From Bacteroidota bacterium (GTDB lineage: Bacteria > Bacteroidota > Bacteroidia > Flavobacteriales > Flavobacteriaceae): a DNA stretch of 9,938 nt. The stretch covers positions 1 to 9,938 of the forward strand of contig JAEWCF010000031.1 in assembly GCA_023390775.1 (NCBI GenBank), written 5' to 3'. Shown in pieces: positions 1-6,867 of the stretch. Every line of letters starts with the position of its first letter. Within the stretch, counting starts at the first letter, position 1. Made by a program: the position numbers and the translations under genes. The notes under the pieces were generated by a model, which was not told the DNA's origin, made no database searches, and saw only the letters and a program-made list of their open reading frames with translations.

Positions 1-69
1 GCCTTAGCCAAGACCATGCCACCACTTGAAATAATTACAATCGCAATGCGGGGATTGGATATCTTTCAA

Positions 70-77
70 TAAGTTTG
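70..77 (+). promoter_or_regulatory. Candidate -7 box of the sigma/anti-sigma operon
   Basis: The octamer TAAGTTTG fits the Bacteroidota housekeeping -7 consensus TAnnTTTG at all six fixed positions and ends 17 bases before the sigma-factor ATG, which would give a leader of roughly a dozen bases. No well-placed -33 TTG is present: the nearest, at 55-57, leaves a spacer of only 12 bases. The box overlaps a TAA at 70-72. Transcription by the main sigma factor is inferred; an additional promoter read by the encoded ECF sigma cannot be recognised without its target motif. Confidence 0.4.
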
Positions 78-94
78 TGTAAAACCAATTGCCG

Positions 95-625
95 ATGACC
101 CAGGAAAAACTTTTGCAAATGATCGCCGACAAGGACGAACATGCCTTTTCCCGCATGTACGACATGTATGCCAAAAGCCTGTTCGCGGTGATTTCCAATC
201 TCATCCGCGACCGCGAGGAAGCCGAGGACGTGCTTCAGGAGGTTTTTGTCAAGATTTGGAAAAACATCGACTCGTACAATGAATCCAAGGGCCGGTTTTA
301 CACGTGGATACTCAACATTTCCCGCAACGCGGCCATCGACCGTCTGCGATCAAAAGGGTATAACAACAGCCGCAAAAACCTATCGGCGGACAATTTCGTA
401 AATCTGCTCGACGACAATACGCGGCTCAACAACCGAATCGATGTCATCGGGATCCGCGATTTTGTCAAAAAGCTGAAACCGAAATGCATCCAATTGATCG
501 AACTTCTGTTCTTCAGGGGATTCACCCAGCAGGAAGCCTCGGATGAGCTCCAGATCCCGCTTGGGACCGTCAAGACGCAGAACCGCAATTGTATTAACGA
601 CCTCAGGAATTACCTACAGATATAA
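95..625 (+). CDS. ECF-type RNA polymerase sigma-70 factor
   Basis: Alternative sigma factor of 176 residues, the usual size for the extracytoplasmic-function class. Region 2 spans about residues 19-88: the core-binding part carries EEAEDVLQEVFVKIW (41-55), followed by the aromatic-rich -10 recognition helix (FYTWILNISRNAAIDRLR, 68-85). Region 4 spans about 122-175, with a helix-turn-helix around FTQQEASDELQIPLGTVKTQ (143-162) that would read the -35 element. I chose the ATG at 95; a TTG at 89 would add only two residues. The stop overlaps the next start (TAATG), so the anti-sigma gene is almost certainly translated from the same mRNA. It acts in the cytoplasm with RNA polymerase core and is presumably held inactive by the next gene's product. 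The family is clear; the regulon and inducing signal cannot be told from this window. Confidence 0.93.
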   Translation: MTQEKLLQMIADKDEHAFSRMYDMYAKSLFAVISNLIRDREEAEDVLQEVFVKIWKNIDSYNESKGRFYTWILNISRNAAIDRLRSKGYNNSRKNLSADNFVNLLDDNTRLNNRIDVIGIRDFVKKLKPKCIQLIELLFFRGFTQQEASDELQIPLGTVKTQNRNCINDLRNYLQI

Positions 626-1416
626 TGGACACAAGGGATTTGACCGGATCGGGAAACCTGGAATTATACGTTTACGGACTCTTGCCCGAAGACGAATCGC
701 GCCGCATCGCAGCGCTGGCGGCCGAAAACCCGCAATTGCGTGAGGAAATCGAGCAGATTGAGCTGGCGGTGATCGACCTCTCATCGGCCTTTTCGCCGTT
801 CATCCCGGCCTCGGTATACCGCCGCATCAGCAATCAGATCGCACCGGGAGTTTCACCTTCGATGCAGGTCGTGGAAAAACGCGGGTTCAACTGGGCGGCG
901 CTCACGGGTTGGGCTGCGGCCGTGCTTTTGATGCTGGGAGTAGGCTATTTCTATAAGGAATTGGACGAACGCAATGACCGCGTGGCCGATATCGAAAAAC
1001 AAAAATCCTCCCTGCAGGAAACCATTGCCACACTGGAAGCCGAGAAAAAATCGGGGGAAGAGGCACTCGCCGTTGTCCGCGATCCTGCCAATACGGTGGT
1101 CTCCCTCGGTGGACAGGCCGTTTCGCCGCAGTCGGTTGCGAAGGTTTACTGGAACCGCGAGACGCAATCGGTCTACGTGGATGCACAGGGCCTGCCCCGC
1201 CCGCCACAGGGAATGGTGTACCAGGTGTGGGCGCTCAAGCTCAACCCGTTGACGCCAGTGAGCATCGGGCTTCTTGATAACTTCGATACCGATGCGCGCA
1301 AGATCTTCGCGGTTGCGCAATCATCGGATGCGGAGGCGTTCGGGATCACGCTCGAGCCTGCCGGAGGAAGCGCCAGCCCGACACTCGAGCAGCTTTACGT
1401 CCTGGGCAAGGTCTAG
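625..1416 (+). CDS. RskA-type membrane anti-sigma factor
   Basis: Anti-sigma factor of 263 residues that should bind and silence the sigma factor encoded just upstream, with which it overlaps by one base. Residues 1-60 form the cytoplasmic sigma-binding part (LYVYGLLPEDESRRIAALA, 14-32, resembles the RskA N-terminus); it has no cysteines and so no zinc-binding HxxxCxxC motif. A single transmembrane helix lies at about 90-110 (WAALTGWAAAVLLMLGVGYF), then a charged coiled-coil stretch at about 112-148. The outer domain, about 160-263, has the hallmarks of the anti-sigma-K C-terminal domain: VYWNRETQSVYVDAQGLP (174-191), a YQVWAL segment (199-204) and ITLEPAGGSASPT (241-253). Release of the sigma factor by regulated proteolysis is known for RskA relatives but is only inferred here. 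Its stop codon overlaps that of convergent ccsBA. The inducing signal is unknown. Confidence 0.88.
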   Translation: MDTRDLTGSGNLELYVYGLLPEDESRRIAALAAENPQLREEIEQIELAVIDLSSAFSPFIPASVYRRISNQIAPGVSPSMQVVEKRGFNWAALTGWAAAVLLMLGVGYFYKELDERNDRVADIEKQKSSLQETIATLEAEKKSGEEALAVVRDPANTVVSLGGQAVSPQSVAKVYWNRETQSVYVDAQGLPRPPQGMVYQVWALKLNPLTPVSIGLLDNFDTDARKIFAVAQSSDAEAFGITLEPAGGSASPTLEQLYVLGKV

Positions 1417-4400
1417 TTCTTATTGTATTTTCGGTACCGCCAGTAAACGATGGCCGAGAACAATAGAAATCCGGCCAACACATAGAGGTAAACCGTCACG
1501 TTCTGCCGTTCGCCCGAGGCATAGGAGTGCAGTCCCGACAGGTGGAAATTCACCCCGAAATACGTCATCAGGATCGAGGCGAAAGCCAGCACGCTCATGA
1601 AATTGTAGATGAATTTTCCCCGAAGCGCAGGCACGAACCGCATGTGGATCACGAACGCATAGACCATGATGGAAATCAAAGCCCAGGTTTCCTTCGGGTC
1701 CCAGCCCCAATACCTTCCCCAGCTCTCGTTTGCCCATTGCCCGCCCAGGAAGTTGCCAATGGTGAGCATGACCAGCCCGATGGTGAGCGCCATTTCATTG
1801 ATGTAGGTGATTTCCTTGATATGTAGCTGCATGCGTGCGCGGTTGGCCGGATTGGTGAACAGCATCAGCAACATCGCGACGATCCCGAGCACCATGGCCA
1901 GCGTGAAAGGCCCGTAACTCGCGACGATAACCGCCACGTGGATCATCAGCCAATAGGAATTGAGCACCGGCTGGAGATTGGCGATTGCCGGATCCATCCA
2001 ACTCCAGTGCGCAATCATCAGGATCATCGACGCGACGAAGGTTCCCGAAGCGACCGTCAGCTTTGATTTTCGGTCAAAGGCCAGCGTGAAGAACATGGTC
2101 GCCCACGCCACATAGATCATGGATTCGTAGGCATCGCTCCAGGGCGCGTGTCCCGAAATGTACCAGCGCACGATGAGGCCGAGGGTATGGATGGCGAAGA
2201 AAATGCCGATAAGGACATGGAAAGCGTTGATGACCAGCCGAATCCAGCGCCGGTTGTGCAAGATGCTGATGATCGTCAGCGACAGCATCAACACCCCGGC
2301 CAGCATGTACAGGTAATACAGGTTCTTGAAAACGTCGTATTTGTTATAGAGAATTTCGGATGTGATCTTATCTTCCGCGGGCATCACGCGGCTGCCGTAC
2401 CTGGACTGGAATTTTTTGATCCCGCCGAGGTAAAAATCAGGCTCCTTATAACTCCCTGCGGCCGCCGCATTCTTGAGCGACAGCAGGTAAATGGGAAGGA
2501 TCTGCTGGGTAAAGGTCGAGTCCATCCCCTTGAGCCCCGCGTGCTGGAGTTCCATGTAGTTGACCCATTTGTCGTTTGGATCGTTGGGGACCGGAAATAT
2601 TTTGAGGATGCTGCCCGAAAGCGCCGAATTGAGGAGGTTGACCTTTTTGTCGGTTTCGATAAAGTCTTTCTGGAACTGGTTGGGCACGGCCGCGGCGTAG
2701 GCGGGTTCGAGATAAGGCGAAAGTTTGTAGTTGCCCGTACCATCGAAAAAATCCAGGAATTTGGCGTACTTGGCATCGTCCGCAATCCCGATGATGCGCC
2801 TGAGGCTGTCGTTCCCGGGTTTGAGGTAAACGAGCGGGATCTCGAACCATGCATTGGGGAACTGGGTCATCGATAGGAAAACCTGGTCCGAATTCAAGCC
2901 CTCAAAATTGTCCTTCTTGGAGACCTTCCGCAGCAGCTCGGATGAAAAGGTGTTGACCGGTTTCATCCGGCCGCCCTGGTCCTGGATCACCAAACGCGCA
3001 AACTTGGCGGCATGTTCTTCTGAGACGGCATTGTCCAGGATGAATTTTTTGGCCTCCTGCCGTGACGGACGGTTGTTGTGGTCATGCTGAGCCGAGACGC
3101 CCGCCGAGAACAGCAAAATTATGGCAAGCGCAGCCTTTTTGGCCTTGACCTTCTCAAGTTTGCGCTTGAGGTCGGCGAACCGGGAATGTTTGGTGAACAT
3201 GATCGCCATCATCCCGAAGAACAACATGAAATAACCCAAGTAGGTAATGTTGGTTCCCCAGAAGTCATGGTTGACCGAAAGCACCGTTCCCTTTTCATCC
3301 GGGTCAAACGAAGCCTGGAAAAAGCGATAGCCCTTGTGGTCCAGGACGTTGTTCATGAAGATCCGCGCATCGAAAGGCTTTTCATCGAGGACCGTAACCT
3401 GGCTCTCAAAGGAGGAATAGCTCTTCTCGGTCCCGGGATACTTGCTCGCGATGAAGTCGTTCAGCTTTACCTTGAACGGCAATGTGTAGACCTTGCTTCC
3501 GTAGAAAACGGTAAAGTCCAGCCCGTCGATCGTAACCGATTTCGGCTCGCCCATCTTGCCCTTTGCCCCCGTGAGGGTCACCTGCCGGGTCGTTCCGCCC
3601 GAATTGATATTGACCGTGAGGGCGTCGTCGGTCTGTTTGTCGGTGTAGTCGTTGTTGGAAGCAAAACCCTTGCGGCCTCGAACGGCAACCTCGGGAAACA
3701 CGAACTGCGCCCCGCCGAGGTTGTAAAGCGAGCGCATCATCAGCGGTTGTACCGAATCCTTGGCCACGCTCCCCTGCTTTTGGTCGGCCATGCGCATGTA
3801 CCGGCCCTCAAACGGCGAGGAAATCGTATATCCGTCTTCCCCCGTCGTGATGTTGATGGCGCCCTTGGTCGGTTTGTTGAGGGCGAAAAGCATGTTGTGG
3901 ATATTATCCACGCGTCCCTCTTCCAGATAATGTTCGTGGCGCGTGCCATCGCCCGATTCGACGAGTTTCAGGTACACCTTACCCTTCGGATCTGGTTTGA
4001 TGGCCTCTTCGGCGTTCATCACGAAACCGGCATAGTCAACCGAAAATTTCTTGTCGTCAAAATTACCCGAAAGCGAAAAATCATTGTCGGTAACCGGGGA
4101 GAGCAGCAACGGTTTCTCAAAGACCCGCCGGCGCATCTCGCCCTGGTACTCGCCGTCCACAAAAACCGTGATGTAGGTCCTGTCGCTGAAAATCTCGTTT
4201 GCGGCCTGCCCTTCGCGGATCGGCATTACGCCTTCATAACTGATATACCGCGTCACAAAGGCCCCGAGCAGGATGAAGACGAAGGCGATGTGGAGCGTCA
4301 GGGTGGCCCACTTCTCCTTTTTGTAAAGTTTGTACCGACGGATGTTGCCGAGGAAATTCAGCATGAAAACAAACATGATAGCCTCAAACCACCAGGCGTT

Positions 4401-4538
4401 GTATACGATGATTCGCGCAGTATCGGTATTGTAGGCATCCTCGATAAACGTGCCGGCAGCCATTGCGGCGGCAAAAGCAATAAAAAGAAACGCCATGAGC
4501 CTCGTAGAAAACAGGAAGGAGAAGAATTTATTTTCCAT
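1413..4538 (-). CDS. ccsBA: Fused cytochrome c biogenesis protein CcsBA (System II)
   Basis: Cytochrome c synthetase of 1041 residues that moves heme across the inner membrane and attaches it to CXXCH apocytochromes. The N-terminal CcsB/ResB part has membrane helices near 13-32, 49-64 and 79-95, a large periplasmic domain (about 98-430), and a helix at 431-449. A further hydrophobic segment (468-483) opens a second periplasmic domain (484-738). The C-terminal CcsA part holds about eight helices and the WWD heme-handling motif WGRYWGWDPKETWA (940-953). Histidines fitting the family's heme ligands are H83, H867, H965 and H1004 (the last in GLHSYASG). The start at 4538 (MENKFFSFLF) begins right before the first helix; an upstream ATG at 4661 would add 41 unfamiliar residues and place the candidate promoter inside the gene. 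Monocistronic here, divergent from the DUF2520 operon. The fused form is typical of Bacteroidota and Epsilonproteobacteria. Family assignment is very secure; the histidine roles are by analogy. Confidence 0.95.
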   Translation of the reverse strand: MENKFFSFLFSTRLMAFLFIAFAAAMAAGTFIEDAYNTDTARIIVYNAWWFEAIMFVFMLNFLGNIRRYKLYKKEKWATLTLHIAFVFILLGAFVTRYISYEGVMPIREGQAANEIFSDRTYITVFVDGEYQGEMRRRVFEKPLLLSPVTDNDFSLSGNFDDKKFSVDYAGFVMNAEEAIKPDPKGKVYLKLVESGDGTRHEHYLEEGRVDNIHNMLFALNKPTKGAINITTGEDGYTISSPFEGRYMRMADQKQGSVAKDSVQPLMMRSLYNLGGAQFVFPEVAVRGRKGFASNNDYTDKQTDDALTVNINSGGTTRQVTLTGAKGKMGEPKSVTIDGLDFTVFYGSKVYTLPFKVKLNDFIASKYPGTEKSYSSFESQVTVLDEKPFDARIFMNNVLDHKGYRFFQASFDPDEKGTVLSVNHDFWGTNITYLGYFMLFFGMMAIMFTKHSRFADLKRKLEKVKAKKAALAIILLFSAGVSAQHDHNNRPSRQEAKKFILDNAVSEEHAAKFARLVIQDQGGRMKPVNTFSSELLRKVSKKDNFEGLNSDQVFLSMTQFPNAWFEIPLVYLKPGNDSLRRIIGIADDAKYAKFLDFFDGTGNYKLSPYLEPAYAAAVPNQFQKDFIETDKKVNLLNSALSGSILKIFPVPNDPNDKWVNYMELQHAGLKGMDSTFTQQILPIYLLSLKNAAAAGSYKEPDFYLGGIKKFQSRYGSRVMPAEDKITSEILYNKYDVFKNLYYLYMLAGVLMLSLTIISILHNRRWIRLVINAFHVLIGIFFAIHTLGLIVRWYISGHAPWSDAYESMIYVAWATMFFTLAFDRKSKLTVASGTFVASMILMIAHWSWMDPAIANLQPVLNSYWLMIHVAVIVASYGPFTLAMVLGIVAMLLMLFTNPANRARMQLHIKEITYINEMALTIGLVMLTIGNFLGGQWANESWGRYWGWDPKETWALISIMVYAFVIHMRFVPALRGKFIYNFMSVLAFASILMTYFGVNFHLSGLHSYASGERQNVTVYLYVLAGFLLFSAIVYWRYRKYNKN

Positions 4539-4564
4539 TGCGGAAGGTGGGAATTTTTGTGCTG

Positions 4565-4572
4565 CAAAAGTA
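4565..4572 (-). promoter_or_regulatory. Candidate -7 box of ccsBA
   Basis: Read on the minus strand this is TACTTTTG, a full match to the Bacteroidota -7 consensus TAnnTTTG, followed by GCAGCA. It ends 26 bases upstream of the ccsBA ATG at 4538, so the leader would be about 20 bases. No clear TTG is seen at the expected -33 distance. Its position between the two possible ccsBA starts supports the downstream start at 4538. Confidence 0.55.
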
Positions 4573-4660
4573 GGGAAAATTTTATGGCCATCCCAGTGTT
4601 GGCCGCCCGGCTTTTGGGCAACCGATTCAAATTTTCGCGCGGTCGTTGCGGCATTTTTCA

Positions 4661-4668
4661 TACTTTAG
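4661..4668 (+). promoter_or_regulatory. Candidate -7 box of the five-gene operon
   Basis: TACTTTAG matches TAnnTTTG except for one base and is followed by CGGC and then the ATG of the DUF2520 gene at 4673. Transcription normally begins a few bases after this box, so the mRNA would start at or next to the start codon, giving a leaderless or nearly leaderless transcript. The only TTG nearby (4646-4648) leaves a spacer of 12 bases, too short for a standard -33 element. Confidence 0.35.
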
Positions 4669-4672
4669 CGGC

Positions 4673-5428
4673 ATGGTCAAAATCGGGATTATAGGTTCGG
4701 GAAATGTGGCGGTCCACCTGGCTGTTGCATTTTGCGGCTCTCCCGAAATTTCCTTTGCCGGACTGTATGCCCGAAATCCGGAAAAGCTTCCCGCAACCTA
4801 TGCCGGGCCTGTTCTTGGCGATCTTTCGGAACTGTCGCAATGTGACCTGGTGATCATCGCGGTCGCGGACGACGCCATCGCATCGGTCGCGGACGCATTG
4901 CCCTTTGAGGGCAGGATCGTGGCCCACACATCCGGCAGCCGTCCCCTTGAAGACATCGGCACAAAAAATCACGGCGCCTCCTTTTACCCGCTGCAGACCT
5001 TTTCCCGCGACCGCCGGCTGGATTACCGCCAGATCCCGGTTTTCCTCGAAGCCGCCCGGGATTCCGACTACGGGGTTTTGGAAGCCGCCGCGTCCCTATT
5101 TGGCGAGTGCAGGCGAATCGATTCGAAGCAGCGGCGTGCCATTCACCTGTCGGCCGTATTCGCGTGCAATTTTGCCAACCACATGTACGTCCTTGCCGAC
5201 CGGCTATGCCGCGAACACGATGTACCCTTCTCGATGCTCCGGCCGCTCATCCGCGAGACGGCGGAAAAAGTCCAGTCCATGGAACCTCTGCAGGCGCAGA
5301 CGGGGCCGGCCATTCGGGGCGACCGGAAGACCTTGTCGGCACACATGGAGATGCTCGCCGATGTGCGGATCCGCAGCCTGTATGCCGATATCACCCAATC
5401 CATCCAATATGAATCAGAAAAACTATAA
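4673..5428 (+). CDS. Rossmann-fold DUF2520 family protein (predicted NAD(P)-dependent oxidoreductase)
   Basis: Protein of 251 residues with an N-terminal dinucleotide-binding Rossmann domain (about 1-115): the glycine loop is GIIGSGNVA (5-13), and a strand with small residues (DLVIIAVADDAIA, 58-70) and AHTSGS (84-89) follow. The family-specific FYPLQTF sits at 104-110. The second domain (about 118-245), largely helical, carries the DUF2520 signatures VFACNFANHM (162-171) and QTGPAIRGD (209-217). This architecture resembles F420-dependent NADP oxidoreductases and ketopantoate reductase, so a soluble NAD(P)-linked reductase is likely, but I know of no established substrate. I chose ATG 4673 because the Rossmann strand begins at once; a TTG at 4646 adds nine unlikely residues. 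It is the first gene of the overlapping operon, and its last 20 bases overlap the HAD phosphatase gene. Confidence 0.88.
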   Translation: MVKIGIIGSGNVAVHLAVAFCGSPEISFAGLYARNPEKLPATYAGPVLGDLSELSQCDLVIIAVADDAIASVADALPFEGRIVAHTSGSRPLEDIGTKNHGASFYPLQTFSRDRRLDYRQIPVFLEAARDSDYGVLEAAASLFGECRRIDSKQRRAIHLSAVFACNFANHMYVLADRLCREHDVPFSMLRPLIRETAEKVQSMEPLQAQTGPAIRGDRKTLSAHMEMLADVRIRSLYADITQSIQYESEKL

Positions 5429-5939
5429 GGAGCTCATGAACGGCATCAGCGCCTTCATCCTCGACGTGGACGGCGTGCTCACCGATTCGTCGGTACACGT
5501 CACCTCAACGGGCGAGATGCTTCGCACCATGAATATCCGGGACGGCTACGCCATGAAGGCAGCCGTGGACAGCGGGTACAGGGTTTGCGTGATTTCAGGC
5601 GGGACCAATGAGGGCGTCCGGATCCGGCTCCAAAATCTGGGCATCACCGATGTCCACCTGGGCGCCGGCGACAAGGTGGCCGTATTGGAACTTCTGCTTG
5701 AAAAGTACAACCTCCTGCCCGAAAATATACTCTACATGGGCGACGACATACCGGACTACCACGTGATGAAGCGCGTGGGCCTGCCCGCTTGCCCGCAGGA
5801 CGCCGCACCGGAAATAAAGGGGCTGTCGCGCTATGTTTCCCACCGCGAAGGAGGACGGGGCGCGGTCAGGGACGTGATCGAACAGGTCATGAAGGTACAG
5901 GGAAAATGGATGGAATTTTTTGATGCGAAATATGATTAA
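5409..5939 (+). CDS. KdsC-like HAD phosphatase (probable Kdo-8-phosphate phosphatase)
   Basis: Phosphatase of 176 residues, the size of the KdsC family (C0-type HAD fold without a cap). Motif I is DVDGVLTD (19-26), with D19 as nucleophile and D21 as acid/base; motif II is VISGG (61-65), with S63; the motif III lysine is K89 in GAGDKV; motif IV is GDDIPD (111-116), which holds Mg2+. The C-terminal GGRGAVRDVIE (148-158) is also characteristic. KdsC removes phosphate from Kdo-8-phosphate on the way to lipid A-core sugar; related members act on nonulosonate 9-phosphates, and no kdsA or kdsB is in view to decide. Start choice: ATG 5409 overlaps the previous gene by 20 bases and gives the N-terminus MNQKNYKELM that I recall from flavobacterial homologues. 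ATG 5436 is a possible alternative, leaving a 7-base gap. The end overlaps the UbiA gene by 8 bases. Confidence 0.87.
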   Translation: MNQKNYKELMNGISAFILDVDGVLTDSSVHVTSTGEMLRTMNIRDGYAMKAAVDSGYRVCVISGGTNEGVRIRLQNLGITDVHLGAGDKVAVLELLLEKYNLLPENILYMGDDIPDYHVMKRVGLPACPQDAAPEIKGLSRYVSHREGGRGAVRDVIEQVMKVQGKWMEFFDAKYD

Positions 5940-6867
5940 ATGGCTTGAACTCGTCAGGTACCAGAATCTGGTCCTGTTGGCATTGATGCAATTGCTTTTC
6001 CGCTTCGGCTTCCTCAAACTGCAGGACATCCCGCTCGCGCTTACCAATGTGCAATACCTATTGCTGGTGGCCGCGACCCTTTGCCTGGCCGCAGCGGGAT
6101 ACGTGCTCAACGACATTCACGATCAGGATACGGACCGGCACAACCGGCCGCAGCGGCTTACCGTTGGCCACGGCATATCTGAAAAAGCGGCGTACAATGC
6201 CTACTTCGTGCTCAATGTTGCGGGTGTGCTTTGCGGTTTCTTCCTCTCGAACATCATCGGGAAACCGGTTTTTGCGGCGATCTTTATCTGCATTGCGGCG
6301 GTCCTGCACCTCTACGCGACGAGCCTCAAGCAGAGCCTGCTCGTGGGCAACATCCTTGTGGCGGTTTTACTGGCCTTTTCAGTGTACATCATCGGGATTT
6401 TCGATCTTTATCCCGTGCTCAATGCCGAAAACAGGGCCCTGCTTTCCATCGTTTTCCAGATCCTGATCGATTATGCGGTGTTTGCGTTCCTGATCAATTT
6501 TATCCGCGAGATCGTCAAGGACCTCGAGGACGTCGACGGCGATTACAACCAGGGAATGAACACGCTGCCCATCGCACTCGGGGTCGCCCGGACCTCCCGC
6601 GTGGTTTTCTACCTGAGCATTGTCCCGATTGCAGTATTGTTCTTCTACATCAATAAATTTTTTATGTCGGCCGGGCTCTATTTCGCAGCCATTTATGCAT
6701 TCGCGCTCGTGGTGGCCCCACTGGTGTATTTTTCAATCAGGTTATGGGGCGCCAAACACAAGGCCGAATACCACCACCTCTCCAACGTGCTCAAGTTCGT
6801 GCTGTTGTTCGGCATCCTTTCCATCCTGGTCGTCTCACTGAATATCCGCTACAATGCTCAGGGATAA
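5932..6867 (+). CDS. UbiA-family prenyltransferase, DGGGP-synthase-like
   Basis: Integral membrane prenyltransferase of 311 residues with about eight or nine helices. The first aspartate-rich motif, NDIHDQDTD (60-68), fits NDxxDxxxD, and HNRPQRL follows (70-76). The second is KDLEDVDGD (196-204). Both bind Mg2+-diphosphate of the prenyl donor. Flavobacterial homologues are generally annotated as geranylgeranylglycerol-phosphate geranylgeranyltransferase, the archaeal ether-lipid enzyme, rather than as ubiquinone, menaquinone or heme-O enzymes; the N-terminal LVRYQNL (7-13) fits that group. The true acceptor in bacteria is not settled by sequence. I chose ATG 5932, a few residues before that motif; ATG 5923 (three residues longer) is equally possible. 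The start lies within the end of the HAD gene, and the last 14 bases overlap maf, pointing to coupled translation in the operon. Confidence 0.87.
   Translation: MIKWLELVRYQNLVLLALMQLLFRFGFLKLQDIPLALTNVQYLLLVAATLCLAAAGYVLNDIHDQDTDRHNRPQRLTVGHGISEKAAYNAYFVLNVAGVLCGFFLSNIIGKPVFAAIFICIAAVLHLYATSLKQSLLVGNILVAVLLAFSVYIIGIFDLYPVLNAENRALLSIVFQILIDYAVFAFLINFIREIVKDLEDVDGDYNQGMNTLPIALGVARTSRVVFYLSIVPIAVLFFYINKFFMSAGLYFAAIYAFALVVAPLVYFSIRLWGAKHKAEYHHLSNVLKFVLLFGILSILVVSLNIRYNAQG

Noticed and set aside
1..72. An open plus-strand frame ending at TAA 70-72 that might be the tail of an upstream gene.
   Set aside because: Only 23 codons are visible, the codon choice lacks the GC-rich third positions of the neighbours, and no motif is recognisable; chance openness over this length is quite likely.
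1451..1477. TGGCCG/CGGCCA stem inside the end of ccsBA as a terminator for the anti-sigma transcript.
   Set aside because: The 15-base loop and lack of a T-run on either strand make it weak, and it lies in conserved coding sequence.
4539..4661. A longer ccsBA start at 4661 adding 41 residues.
   Set aside because: The extra residues match nothing I know in the family, would place a TAnnTTTG box inside the gene and would overlap the divergent promoter; the start at 4538 opens directly before the first membrane helix.
3078..4694. A 538-codon open frame on the plus strand opposite ccsBA.
   Set aside because: It lies antisense to strongly recognised CcsBA sequence, its translation shows no familiar domain and is rich in charged residues, and it is explained by the GC-biased third codon positions of the real gene.
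5427..5438. AAGGAG three bases before ATG 5436 as a Shine-Dalgarno site for the HAD gene.
   Set aside because: The spacing is too short, the phylum seldom uses such sites, and the bases also encode part of the N-terminus I recall from homologues that start at 5409. Kept only as an alternative start.
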